Positions 26,823 to 34,938 of a stretch of DNA of 64,000 nucleotides are shown here, piece by piece; within the stretch, counting starts at the first letter, position 1; each line of letters begins with the position of its first letter. The position numbers and the translations under genes were made by a program. The notes below the pieces were generated by a model that did no database searches, was not told the DNA's origin, and saw only the letters and a list, made by a program, of their open reading frames with translations. Origin of the DNA: Streptomyces griseoviridis. GTDB taxonomy: Bacteria; Actinomycetota; Actinomycetes; Streptomycetales; Streptomycetaceae. Where the stretch lies: NCBI RefSeq assembly GCF_005222485.1, contig NZ_CP029078.1, positions 4,301,001-4,365,000 of the forward strand. The letters run 5' to 3'.

Positions 26823-27534
26823 GCCGGGCGCCGGGCTCGCGCAGGGCCACCGCCGCCGCCAGCGCCGCCGCCACCAGCAGCGCCGCCCACCGGTCGTGGG
26901 CGGCGGCCCAGTCGTCGTCGCCCGGTGTCACGAGCAGCGACGCGCGCTCCGGCAGGAACAGCGGGGTGAGCACGGCCGCCAGCAGCACGGCCGCGGCCAC
27001 CTGCCGTCCCGGCTCGGCGGCCTGGCTCAGCCGCGTCGCCGTCACGGCCGCCGCGACGGCCAGCACGCAGGTCGCCGCCGCCTCCACGGTGATCGCACCG
27101 GCCGGAGGGCGGGTGCGGGCGGGCATGGCCAGCAGGGTCACCGTCCACCACAGGGCGGTCGGCACGGCGGCGAGGGCGATCCGCAGGGTGGTGCGCAGCG
27201 CCCGGCCGGTGGGGACGGTGGCCGTGGTGTGGCGGGCCGGGTCGTCCAGCAGGAAGGCCAGGCCGAGCGCGTAGAGCAGGACGGCGGTCCGCAGCAGGTT
27301 GACGGCGAGCCAGGGGCTCGGTGGCGCGTCGGCCAGCCGGGGGCCGCCGGTCAGCAGCGGCCCGAGCGCGGCGGTCACCGCCAGCGTCCGCCAGGGCAGG
27401 GCGCGCAGGACGGGCGGGGCGAGCGCGGTGAGCAGCGCGGCCCTGGACGGCGCGGCCGCCCGCGCCGCCGCGCGCCGCGCCTCCCCCTCGGTCGCCGGCC
27501 GGCGCCTCGTGCCGTCGGAGGTGGGGCCGCTCAC
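26779..27534 (-). CDS. membrane protein, last gene of ECF-ABC operon
   Basis: 251-aa hydrophobic protein with about six membrane segments after a basic N-terminal 55 residues. GTG start at 27534 overlaps the previous stop (GTGA). Probably an accessory permease subunit of the adjacent ABC system. Its final 44 bp overlap the 3' end of mshD on the other strand, so the last 14 codons are read in both directions. No family name is recognised. Confidence 0.78.
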   Translation of the reverse strand: MSGPTSDGTRRRPATEGEARRAAARAAAPSRAALLTALAPPVLRALPWRTLAVTAALGPLLTGGPRLADAPPSPWLAVNLLRTAVLLYALGLAFLLDDPARHTTATVPTGRALRTTLRIALAAVPTALWWTVTLLAMPARTRPPAGAITVEAAATCVLAVAAAVTATRLSQAAEPGRQVAAAVLLAAVLTPLFLPERASLLVTPGDDDWAAAHDRWAALLVAAALAAAVALREPGARLRIPSGTSGPSRTS

Positions 27535-29057
27535 ACGTCGCACCTGTCGTCCCCCTTCGGGGTCGGCATGCCCAGCAGGCTCGCGGCCTGCGCCGCGGTC
27601 ACCTTGGCGGTCGTCAGTTCCGTCCAGTGGGCCTTGACCTTGGCGGCGACCTCGGCGCGCGGCCGGTCCAGGAGGGCGCGAACGACCTCGGTCTGGGCCT
27701 CTGTCATGGAGTGGGGCTCGGTCTGGGAGAGGACGATCGCGGAGCCGGTGGCGCTGTCGTCGAGGCGGACGTCGCGCAGCGCCTGGACGGGGTCGGGCAG
27801 CCCTGACAGGGCCAGCCACATCACCGTCACCGCGCGGCCGTCGCAGATCCGGCCCGCCTTCGCCTCGTCGCCCGCGACCAGCACCCCGGCGACGTCGGCC
27901 GCGAACTCGGGGACCCGGTTGCCGCCCCATTCGGTGCCGACGGTGACCTGGTGGGGCGCGGTGAGGGAGGGGAGGTAGGGGTCGGAGCCGAGGCCGTAGC
28001 GGGCTTCGACGCGCTGGCGCACCAGCAGGGGCCGGTCGTGGGCGGTGCCGCCCGCCACCGCGCGGACCTGGTCGGCGACCGCAGCCCAGCGCCCGGTGCG
28101 GGACGTCCACTCGGGGAAGGCGCAGTACGTCACGCCCGAGCGGCGCGCACAGCTCTGCTCCTTCTCGGGAGTGAGGGTGGCCCGCTCGCGGGCGGCGACG
28201 ACGTCCGCGGGGACGGCGCCGGTCTGGATCGTCCCGCCGGTCACCGCGAGCGCCGCCGCGACGGCGAGGGCGCCCAGGGTGACCGGGCGGCGGCCGCCCG
28301 CCCGGACCACGGCGAGCAGCGCCAGGGTGAGGGCGAGCGCGGCGAGGTAGAGGGCGTGCCAGGCGGCGGGCCTGGCCAGCAGGTCGGAGGGGAGGGTCAG
28401 GGGGCCCGACTCGGTGACGACGGGGGCGAGCCAGCGGGTGTCGGGGGTGCCGTCGCCGTCCGGCATCGCCCCGCCGACGAACACCAGGAAGAGCAGCACG
28501 ACGGCGACGGGCGCGGCGACCGCCGAGGGCAGCAGCCGGGCCAGCAGCACGCCGAGCGTGCCGAACAGCAGCACCGTCAGCGGTCCGGTCAGGAGTTCGG
28601 CGGGCGAGCCGTGGCCGACGGCGTCGGGCCGCAGCGCCTCGTACCCGAAGTGGGCGAGCACCCCGAGCGCGGTGACCAGGGTGACCGGCAGCAGGGACAG
28701 CGCGTGGGCGGCGGTCCTGGCGCCTGGGCCGAGGGCCAGGACCGCGAAGTGGCGTTCGGTGTCGCGGTGGCGGGAGCGCAGGACGGCGCGGTTGACGGCG
28801 AGCAGCACGGCGAGGGCGAGGAGGAGCGGGGCGTCCTGGGTGGCGCGGTCGGCGTCCTGGAGCGCCGGGTGGCCGTCCTGGAAGGCGGGGGTGTGCCACA
28901 CCGTCCAGGCGGTGCAGGCGGCGAGGGCGACGAGGACGGGGACGCTCAGCAGCAGCCTGCGGCCTTCGACGAGGGCGAGGGCGAGGACGGCGGAGGCGGT
29001 GCGGGCGGGGCCCGCGGGTGCGGCGGCCGGGGCCGGCGTCAGGAGGGTGGTCGTCAT
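27531..29057 (-). CDS. ABC transporter permease
   Basis: 508-aa protein: N-terminal half with about six membrane segments (residues 20-270), then a large extracytoplasmic or soluble domain with CARRSGVTYC-type cysteines, unusual for an ABC-2 permease. ATG at 29057 overlaps the ATPase stop by 4 bp (ATGA). Works with the ATPase upstream. Substrate unknown; the sigma/anti-sigma genes ahead suggest response to an envelope-active compound. Confidence 0.82.
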   Translation of the reverse strand: MTTTLLTPAPAAAPAGPARTASAVLALALVEGRRLLLSVPVLVALAACTAWTVWHTPAFQDGHPALQDADRATQDAPLLLALAVLLAVNRAVLRSRHRDTERHFAVLALGPGARTAAHALSLLPVTLVTALGVLAHFGYEALRPDAVGHGSPAELLTGPLTVLLFGTLGVLLARLLPSAVAAPVAVVLLFLVFVGGAMPDGDGTPDTRWLAPVVTESGPLTLPSDLLARPAAWHALYLAALALTLALLAVVRAGGRRPVTLGALAVAAALAVTGGTIQTGAVPADVVAARERATLTPEKEQSCARRSGVTYCAFPEWTSRTGRWAAVADQVRAVAGGTAHDRPLLVRQRVEARYGLGSDPYLPSLTAPHQVTVGTEWGGNRVPEFAADVAGVLVAGDEAKAGRICDGRAVTVMWLALSGLPDPVQALRDVRLDDSATGSAIVLSQTEPHSMTEAQTEVVRALLDRPRAEVAAKVKAHWTELTTAKVTAAQAASLLGMPTPKGDDRCDV

Positions 29058-29917
29058 GCCGTCACCGCCGTGTCGGTGTCGTCGAGGGTGAGCAGGTAGC
29101 CGTCCTCCAGGGTGGGCGGCAGGAGTTCGGCGCCGGGTGGCGGGTCGCCGACGTTGCGGAAGGTGCCGGTGCCGGTGCGCCAGCCGGCGTGCGCGCCCGG
29201 GTCGCGTTCGGCGCTGCTCCAGACGCGTCCGGCGGCGCGGTCGGTGAGTTCGGCGGGGGTGCCGTCGAAGCGGATCCGGCCGGCGGCCATGACCAGCACG
29301 CGGTGGCAGAGCATCGCGACGTCCTCGGTCTGGTGGGTGGAGAGCAGGACGGTGCGGCCCTCGCCCGCCTGGGCGATCAACTCCCGGAAGCGCATGCGCT
29401 GTTCGGGGTCGAGGCCGACGGTGGGTTCGTCCAGGACGACGAAGCCGGGGTCGCCGACCAGGGCGGCGGCGAGCGCGACGCGCTGCCGCATGCCGCCCGA
29501 CAGCTTCTTGATGCGCTTGCCGCGCACGTCCGCGAGGCCGACCTCGCCGAGCACCCGGCTCACCTCGCGGTGGCGGGTGCCGCGGTCGGTCAGCTCCTTG
29601 AGGATCGCCACGTAGTCGACGAACGCGAAGGCGGTGAAGTCGGGGTGGAAGCCGGGTGTCTGCGGCAGGTAGCCGAGCGCGCGCCGCACCCGCCGGCGGC
29701 CCGCCGCGTCGGCGGGGTCGTGGCCGAGGACGGTGAAGGTGCCGCGGTCGGCGGGCACGGCGGTGGCCAGCACCCGCAACAGGGTCGTCTTTCCCGCGCC
29801 GTTGGGGCCGAGCAGCCCGGTGACGCCGGCGGTCAGCCGCAGCGACACGTCGTCGAGGGCGCGGGTGGCGCCGTAGCTCAGGCTCAGCCCGGTGGCGGAG
29901 ACGGTGGGTGTCGTCAT
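29054..29917 (-). CDS. ABC transporter ATP-binding protein
   Basis: 287-aa ATPase with Walker A GPNGAGKTT (about 37-45), Q-loop LGYLPQ, signature LSGGMRQR and Walker B FVVLDEPTVGLD. The last 60 residues are an extra domain rich in Gly/Pro. ATG at 29917. Part of an operon of ECF sigma, anti-sigma, ATPase, permease and membrane protein. Confidence 0.9.
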   Translation of the reverse strand: MTTPTVSATGLSLSYGATRALDDVSLRLTAGVTGLLGPNGAGKTTLLRVLATAVPADRGTFTVLGHDPADAAGRRRVRRALGYLPQTPGFHPDFTAFAFVDYVAILKELTDRGTRHREVSRVLGEVGLADVRGKRIKKLSGGMRQRVALAAALVGDPGFVVLDEPTVGLDPEQRMRFRELIAQAGEGRTVLLSTHQTEDVAMLCHRVLVMAAGRIRFDGTPAELTDRAAGRVWSSAERDPGAHAGWRTGTGTFRNVGDPPPGAELLPPTLEDGYLLTLDDTDTAVTA

Positions 29918-29949
29918 ACGGCACTCCTGGTCGATGTGGGTTGCGAGGG

Positions 29950-30783
29950 TCACGCGGAGGTGCCCTGGAGGCGGTCGAAGCGGTCTCTGGCGAGGTACAG
30001 CAGCCCGCAGGCGAGGGCGGCGACGGCCGCCGCGACGCCCTGCCCGGCCGCGCTGAACGGCGCGAGGACGGCGCCCTGCCCGGCCTGGCCCTGCGCCACG
30101 GCCAGCACCGCGAGCCAGCCGCCGCCGGTGACGGCGGGCGCGAGGAGGGGGCCGAGCCTGCTGCTGAGGGCGAGGGTGGTGGCGGTGAGGGCGAGGGCGG
30201 GCAGCAGCCAGGCCAGCGCGACGAGACCGAACTCGGGCAGCGCGAGGGTGGCCAGCAGGTCGAGGCCGAGCGCGGTGGTCAGGACGGCGACCGTGCGGAT
30301 CATCAGCAGCCGGAACCCGTGCGTCGGGGAGACCACCGCCATCTCGTACGTCGGGTCGAGGGCGGGCCCGTAGGAGAGGGCGACGCCGGCCAGCGGCAGC
30401 AGCGGGGCGAGGGCGAGGAAGAAGGTGGGCTGGGCGCCGGTGCGCACGGTGTGGCTCGCCAGGACCGTCGTCAGCAGGACGCCGACGACCGCGCCGAGCC
30501 AGGAGAGGCGCAGCACCGGGGTGGCCGTCAGCAGCCGCGCGATGTGGTCGGCGACGCCGAGGCGGACCAGCAGCGATTCGAACAGGCCGCGCCCGGGGGC
30601 GTCGAGTTCGGCGTCGAGGCGGGCCCAGCCGGTGTCGAGGGCGGCCGGGTCGGTGAGGGCCGCGAGGCGTTCCCGGCAGGGCGCGCAGGCGGTGAGGTGG
30701 GTGTCGGCGGACCACAGGGCGGGGGACGCGAGTGCGCCGCGTCCGTAGGCCCGCAGGTCCTCGTCGTCGACGTGCCAGGTCAT
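29950..30783 (-). CDS. zinc-finger anti-sigma factor with six membrane segments
   Basis: 277 aa. The N-terminal 45 residues carry a zf-HC2 motif, H32 with C36/C39 in THLTACAPCRERL, which binds ECF sigma factors. The rest is six hydrophobic spans. ATG at 30783 overlaps the sigma stop by 4 bp (ATGA), the standard sigma/anti-sigma coupling. A polytopic rather than single-pass anchor suggests signal input from the membrane, perhaps from the ABC transporter encoded next. Confidence 0.85.
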   Translation of the reverse strand: MTWHVDDEDLRAYGRGALASPALWSADTHLTACAPCRERLAALTDPAALDTGWARLDAELDAPGRGLFESLLVRLGVADHIARLLTATPVLRLSWLGAVVGVLLTTVLASHTVRTGAQPTFFLALAPLLPLAGVALSYGPALDPTYEMAVVSPTHGFRLLMIRTVAVLTTALGLDLLATLALPEFGLVALAWLLPALALTATTLALSSRLGPLLAPAVTGGGWLAVLAVAQGQAGQGAVLAPFSAAGQGVAAAVAALACGLLYLARDRFDRLQGTSA

Positions 30784-31334
30784 GCGAGTGCCTCCCGCAG
30801 TTGCTTGCGGGCCCGCATCGCCCGCGTCTTGACCGTGCCCGGCGGGATGCCGAGCAGGACGGCCGCCTCACGGGTGGTCAGCCCGTCGACGACGGTGGCC
30901 TGGAGGACCGCCCGCAGTTCGGGCGAGAGCCGGACCAGGGCGCCCGCGAGGTCCCCGTGCTCGACCCCCGCAAGCACGCGTTCCTCGGCGGACGCCTCGT
31001 CCCGGTGGCGGAGCCTGGCCAGCGTCTGGCGCAGCCGGCCGCGGGCGCCGTCGCCGCGCAGGGTGTCGACGAGCCGCCGCGAGCCGATCCGCCAGAGCCA
31101 TCCGGCGGCGTCCCCCGTGGTGCTCCTGTCCTGCTGGTAGCGGGCCTTGCCGCGCCAGATGGCCAGGAAGGTCTCCTGGACGACGTCGTCGACGACCGAC
31201 GGGTCGGCGCAGCGGCCGCGCAGCCGCGCGGTCAGCCACGGCGCGTACCGCCGGTACAGCTCCTCGAAGGCGTGCCGGTCGCTGTCGGCGGCGATGGCCC
31301 GCAGCAGCTCCCCGTCACTTCTCGTTGCGCTCAC
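30780..31334 (-). CDS. ECF-type RNA polymerase sigma factor
   Basis: 184-aa ECF sigma: region 2 at about 22-90 (FEELYRRYAPWLTARL, VVQETFLAIW) and region 4 at about 125-180 (LTTREAAVLLGIPPGTVKTR). It probably drives its own operon, including the anti-sigma factor and ABC transporter. ATG at 31334. Divergent from the GntR regulator; the 110-bp gap holds a strong operator for the latter. Confidence 0.92.
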   Translation of the reverse strand: MSATRSDGELLRAIAADSDRHAFEELYRRYAPWLTARLRGRCADPSVVDDVVQETFLAIWRGKARYQQDRSTTGDAAGWLWRIGSRRLVDTLRGDGARGRLRQTLARLRHRDEASAEERVLAGVEHGDLAGALVRLSPELRAVLQATVVDGLTTREAAVLLGIPPGTVKTRAMRARKQLREALA

Positions 31335-31402
31335 ATCTCCTCATCGCGCGGGCCGGCGCGACCGGTTCGCGGTTTCGGGTTTGACTTTCCCGGCACCCTT
31401 GC

Positions 31403-31438
31403 ACCACCCTTTCACTACTCAATTAGTGAAAGGGTGGT
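31403..31438. promoter_or_regulatory. 15-bp perfect inverted-repeat operator for the GntR/YtrA-type regulator
   Basis: ACCACCCTTTCACTA and its exact complement are separated by CTCAAT, ending 7 bp before the regulator ATG. A TTGCAC (31399-31404) / ATTAGT (31422-31427) promoter pair with a 17-bp spacer overlaps the left arm and centre, so binding would block transcription: classic autorepression. Confidence 0.8.
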
Positions 31439-31445
31439 TGAACGG

Positions 31446-31832
31446 ATGGTCGAGTACCGCATCGACCGGCGCTCCGGCGTCGCCACCTACCTCCAGATCG
31501 TCCAGCAGACCAGACAGGCGCTGCGCCTCGGACTCCTGGTCCCCGGCGACAGACTGCCCACCGCCCGCGAGGTCGTCGAGGCGACCGCCATCAACCCAAA
31601 CACGGTGCTGAAGGCCTACCGCGAACTCGAACGCGAAGGACTCGTCGAGGCCCGCCGCGGCCTCGGCACCTTCGTGCGCCGCGCGCTGGCCACCACCCCC
31701 GCCGACTCCCCGCTCCGCACCGACCTCGACGCCTGGGCGGCCCGCGCCCGGGAGGCCGGGCTCGGCCGGGAGGACGTGGCCGCCCTCTTCACCGCCGTAC
31801 TCGACGAACACTTCCAGGGAGACCCCTCATGA
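31446..31832 (+). CDS. GntR-family (YtrA subfamily) regulator
   Basis: 128-aa regulator: winged HTH at about 8-75 (YLQIVQQTRQALRLGLL, NPNTVLKAYRELEREGLVEARRG) and a short helical C-terminus, as in YtrA-type proteins that control ABC operons. ATG at 31446 preferred over GTG 31434 because GGTGG precedes it by 8 nt. Its stop overlaps the ATPase ATG by 4 bp, and a palindromic operator lies directly upstream. Confidence 0.9.
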   Translation: MVEYRIDRRSGVATYLQIVQQTRQALRLGLLVPGDRLPTAREVVEATAINPNTVLKAYRELEREGLVEARRGLGTFVRRALATTPADSPLRTDLDAWAARAREAGLGREDVAALFTAVLDEHFQGDPS

Positions 31833-32722
31833 CCGACACCGCACTGGAGGCGGCCGCGCTCGGCCTGCGCTACGGACGGCGCGGCGCCGACCGGTGGGCG
31901 CTGCGCGACTGCTCCTTCCGGCTCCCCACCGGCCGGGTGTGCGCCGTCGTCGGCCCCAACGGCGCCGGGAAGTCCACCCTGCTGGCCCTCGCCGCGGGAC
32001 TGCTGCCCCCCACCGAGGGCACCGTCACCGCCCTGGCCACCACCCCGGCCGCCGCCCGGCCCCGGGTCGGCTTCGTCGCCCAGGCCAAGCCGCTCTACCC
32101 CCAGCTCACCATCGCCGACACCCTCGCCATGGGCGCCGACCTCAACCCCGGCCGCTGGGACACCGCCACCGCCACCCGGATCGTCGCGGGCGGCGACCTC
32201 GACCCCACCGCCCGCGTCCGCACCCTCTCCGGCGGTCAGCGCACCCGCGTCGCCCTCGCCCTGGCCCTCGGCAAACGCCCCGAACTGCTCCTGCTCGACG
32301 AACCGATGGCCGACCTCGACCCGCTGGCCAGGCACGAACTCATGGGCGCCCTGATGTCCCAGGCCGCCGGGCACGGCACGACGATCGTGATGTCCTCGCA
32401 CGTCGTCGCCGAACTGGAGGGCTCCTGCGACCACCTGCTGCTGCTCGGCGCTGGACAGGTCAGGCTGGCCGGCGAGATCGACGACCTGCTCGCCGCGCAC
32501 CGCAGGGTCCAAGGACCCGCGTCCACCGCCCTCGACACCCACCAGATCGTCGAGTCCCGCACCACAGGACGCCAGCTCACCGCGCTGCTGCGCCCCACCG
32601 GCCCGCTCCCCGGCGCCCTCACCGGAGCCCCGCCCACCCTGGAGGAGCTGGTCCTGGCCTATCTGCGCAGCCCCCAGGCCCCCGGCACCACCCCGGCCGC
32701 ACCCGGGAAGGCCGCCGCATGA
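31829..32722 (+). CDS. ABC transporter ATP-binding protein (YtrB-like)
   Basis: 297-aa ATPase: Walker A GPNGAGKST (about 42-50), Q-loop VGFVAQ, signature LSGGQ, Walker B LLLLDEPMADLD and H-loop MSSH. The C-terminal 80 residues form an extra domain. ATGA overlaps on both sides put it in a four-gene coupled operon with the GntR regulator and two permeases. The expected role is export or resistance to an envelope-active agent, as for YtrA-controlled systems. Confidence 0.9.
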   Translation: MTDTALEAAALGLRYGRRGADRWALRDCSFRLPTGRVCAVVGPNGAGKSTLLALAAGLLPPTEGTVTALATTPAAARPRVGFVAQAKPLYPQLTIADTLAMGADLNPGRWDTATATRIVAGGDLDPTARVRTLSGGQRTRVALALALGKRPELLLLDEPMADLDPLARHELMGALMSQAAGHGTTIVMSSHVVAELEGSCDHLLLLGAGQVRLAGEIDDLLAAHRRVQGPASTALDTHQIVESRTTGRQLTALLRPTGPLPGALTGAPPTLEELVLAYLRSPQAPGTTPAAPGKAAA

Positions 32723-33729
32723 CCACCGCCACCGCACCCGCCCCCACCACGGCCACCGGCGCCTCACCGCACCTGCTGCGCTGGCTGCTGCGCCTGCACC
32801 GCCCGGCCCTGTACGTCTGGACGGCCACGGTCCTCGTCCTCGCCGCCGCCCTGCTCTGGCTCGGAGGACCCCTCACCGACGCCGCCGTGACCGGCTGGCG
32901 CCAGTACGACGCCTGCCGCGGCGCCACGACGTGCGCCTACGACCAGGACGCGATCCTGCGCTACAAGGACGTCTACACGTACACCACCTGGGCCGTCCTC
33001 GCGCTGCCCCTCCTGGTCGCGGGCTGGGCAGGCGCCGCGCTCATCGGCGGCGAGCTGGAGAGCGGCACCGCGCACCTCGCCTGGACCCAGGGCGTCAGCC
33101 CGACCCGCTGGCTCGCCGCCAAGCTCGCCGTGCCGGGCGCCCTCACCGCCGTCGGCACCGCGCTGCTGGTGGTACTGCACCGCAGGGCGTGGCTGGCCGG
33201 CGAGCACGGCATCGACACGGCCAAGCCCTGGAGCTCCCTTGAGACCTTCTACGCAAACGGCCCGCTGCCCGTCGCCCTCGCCCTCGCCGGGCTGACCGCG
33301 GGCGCCCTGGTGGGCCTGGCCAGGCGGCGCGCCCTGGCCGCCCTCGTCGGCGGACTGTCCGCGACCCTCGCCCTCTGGGGCACCGTCCAACTGGCCGTCC
33401 CCCGCCTCTACCCCGCCGTCACCACCTACACCGGGCTGCGCCACGACGGCCCCGCCGGCAGCGGCATCACCCTCGACAGCGGCGTCGTCACCGCCGACGG
33501 CACCCGCGTCCCCGACGTGTTCTGCGGCAGCGCCGAGTACCCGCGGTGCCGGGCCGTCTACGACAAGCTCGACGCCGTCGGCTTCTACAGCACCTACCAC
33601 CCCTCCTCCCACTACTGGCCGCTCCAGTGGACCGGCACCGGCATCGTCCTCGCCGTCGCCGTGCTGTCCGCGGTGGCCGCGTTCACCCTGATCGCGCGCC
33701 GCACCGCGAGGAAGGCGAGCACCGTATGA
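32719..33729 (+). CDS. ABC permease, first of a paralogous pair
   Basis: 336-aa protein with six hydrophobic spans. It shares blocks GELESGTAHLAWTQG and YHPSSHYWPLQW with the next gene, so the two arose by tandem duplication and likely form a heterodimeric membrane domain. A long extracytoplasmic loop lies between the last two spans. ATGA overlaps at both ends. Confidence 0.85.
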   Translation: MTTATAPAPTTATGASPHLLRWLLRLHRPALYVWTATVLVLAAALLWLGGPLTDAAVTGWRQYDACRGATTCAYDQDAILRYKDVYTYTTWAVLALPLLVAGWAGAALIGGELESGTAHLAWTQGVSPTRWLAAKLAVPGALTAVGTALLVVLHRRAWLAGEHGIDTAKPWSSLETFYANGPLPVALALAGLTAGALVGLARRRALAALVGGLSATLALWGTVQLAVPRLYPAVTTYTGLRHDGPAGSGITLDSGVVTADGTRVPDVFCGSAEYPRCRAVYDKLDAVGFYSTYHPSSHYWPLQWTGTGIVLAVAVLSAVAAFTLIARRTARKASTV

Positions 33730-34556
33730 GCACCCTCACCCCCGGCCTGACCAGGACCGTCCTGCGGCTGCACCGCCCCGCCCTCGCCGCCCTGACCGGC
33801 TTCACGCTGCTCGCCGTCGGGCTGCTGGTGGTGCTGGTCGAGTTCGGCGCCGACCGGGCCCGCGCCGACCTGCGCGACTGCGCCTCCCTCGACAGCGTCT
33901 GCCCCGCCGGCCACTACCTCGTCGACTACAGCTACCTCCTCGACCGGATCGGCGGCCTCACCGCCCTCGGCGTCTGGGCCGTCGCCGCCTGGGCGGGCGG
34001 CGCGCTGATCGCCCGCGAACTGGAGAGCGGCACCGCCCAGCTCGCCTGGACCCAGGGCACCACCCCCGGCCGCTGGCTGGCCGCCACCCTCACCCTGCCC
34101 GCCCTGGCCCTCACCACCGGCGCCGCCGTCGTCGCCGCCGTCTTCCGCTGGGCCTGGAACGCCCACCAGGACCTGATGTACGACGAGTGGGGCGCGGGCG
34201 CCGCCTTCGTCGCCCGCGGCCCCGCCCTGATCGGCTACGCCCTGTGCGCCCTCGCCCTCGGCGCCCTCACCGGCCTCCTGGTCCGCCGCCAGCTGCCCGC
34301 ACTCGGCGTCTCCCTCGCCCTGGCGATCGTCATCGGCCAGCTCCTCGAGAAGCTCCGCCCGCACCTGTGGCCCACGCTCCACGGCACCGGCCAGGGCCTG
34401 CCCCCGCACGCCTGGGAGGTGCCGGGCCGGCACACCGCCTACCACCCGGCGTCCCACTTCTGGCCCATCCAGCTGCTGGAGACCGGCATCGTCCTGGCCG
34501 CGGCGGCCCTCGCGACGGCGGCCGCCTTCACCGTCCTGCGCCGCCGCACCGCCTGA
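33726..34556 (+). CDS. ABC permease, second of a paralogous pair
   Basis: 276-aa six-TM protein sharing [15 protein letters not shown] and [12 protein letters not shown] with the preceding permease. ATG at 33726 overlaps the previous stop. The last codons and the stop lie in a 30-bp direct repeat that duplicates the stop codon. Confidence 0.85.
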   Translation: MSTLTPGLTRTVLRLHRPALAALTGFTLLAVGLLVVLVEFGADRARADLRDCASLDSVCPAGHYLVDYSYLLDRIGGLTALGVWAVAAWAGGALIARELESGTAQLAWTQGTTPGRWLAATLTLPALALTTGAAVVAAVFRWAWNAHQDLMYDEWGAGAAFVARGPALIGYALCALALGALTGLLVRRQLPALGVSLALAIVIGQLLEKLRPHLWPTLHGTGQGLPPHAWEVPGRHTAYHPASHFWPIQLLETGIVLAAAALATAAAFTVLRRRTA

Positions 34557-34609
34557 CCCGCCCGCCGGGGCCGCCGCACCGCCTGACCCGCCCGCCGGGG
34601 CCGCCGCAC
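34541..34609. repeat. 30-bp direct repeat, two full copies plus 9 bp
   Basis: 34541-34570 and 34571-34600 are identical; a third partial copy follows. The first unit contains the last codons and stop of the second permease gene, so the duplication is silent for the protein. Confidence 0.9.
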
Positions 34610-34938
34610 GGCGCACCCGCCCGCGCGGCCCCGACGGCCGCAGCCTCGTCCTCACCCGGAACGCGCTGATTCTTTCCGGTTCGACGCGCGCGGGCCGCCC
34701 CGCGATATCCCGCACGCCATGTCGCCGTAACCAACGGTTCAGACGGGCTTGCGAGGCTCGGCCAATGCCGCCCGCCGCGCCAGAGCCTTCGCCGTCCACC
34801 GGGACACCCAACGGGTCGCCCCGCGGGAGGGGAACCGGGAGAACCCGCAGGACCGGAAACACCTCCGTGCCCGTCCCGCCCCTCCCGCCCGCGGCGTCCG
34901 ACGCGCCCGTACCGCCCCAGGCGCGGAAGAATGGGGCC
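34610..34938 (+). other. non-coding leader region of ppk
   Basis: About 330 bp between the permease repeat and ppk. A frame opens at 34765 but its composition and lack of a ribosome site argue that it is untranslated. A single PHO-box-like unit GTTCAGACGGG is at 34737 without the second unit needed for confidence. AAGAAT (34927-34932) lies 6 nt before the ppk ATG and could be a leaderless -10. Confidence 0.5.

Noticed and set aside
34737..34747. PHO-box-like GTTCAGACGGG upstream of ppk
   Set aside because: Only one 11-bp unit, and the neighbouring 11 bp do not match. PhoP sites need at least two units, so I did not call it.
34765..34938. 58-codon N-terminal extension of PPK
   Set aside because: No ribosome site, Pro/Arg-rich shadow composition, and the family N-terminus matches the start at 34939.
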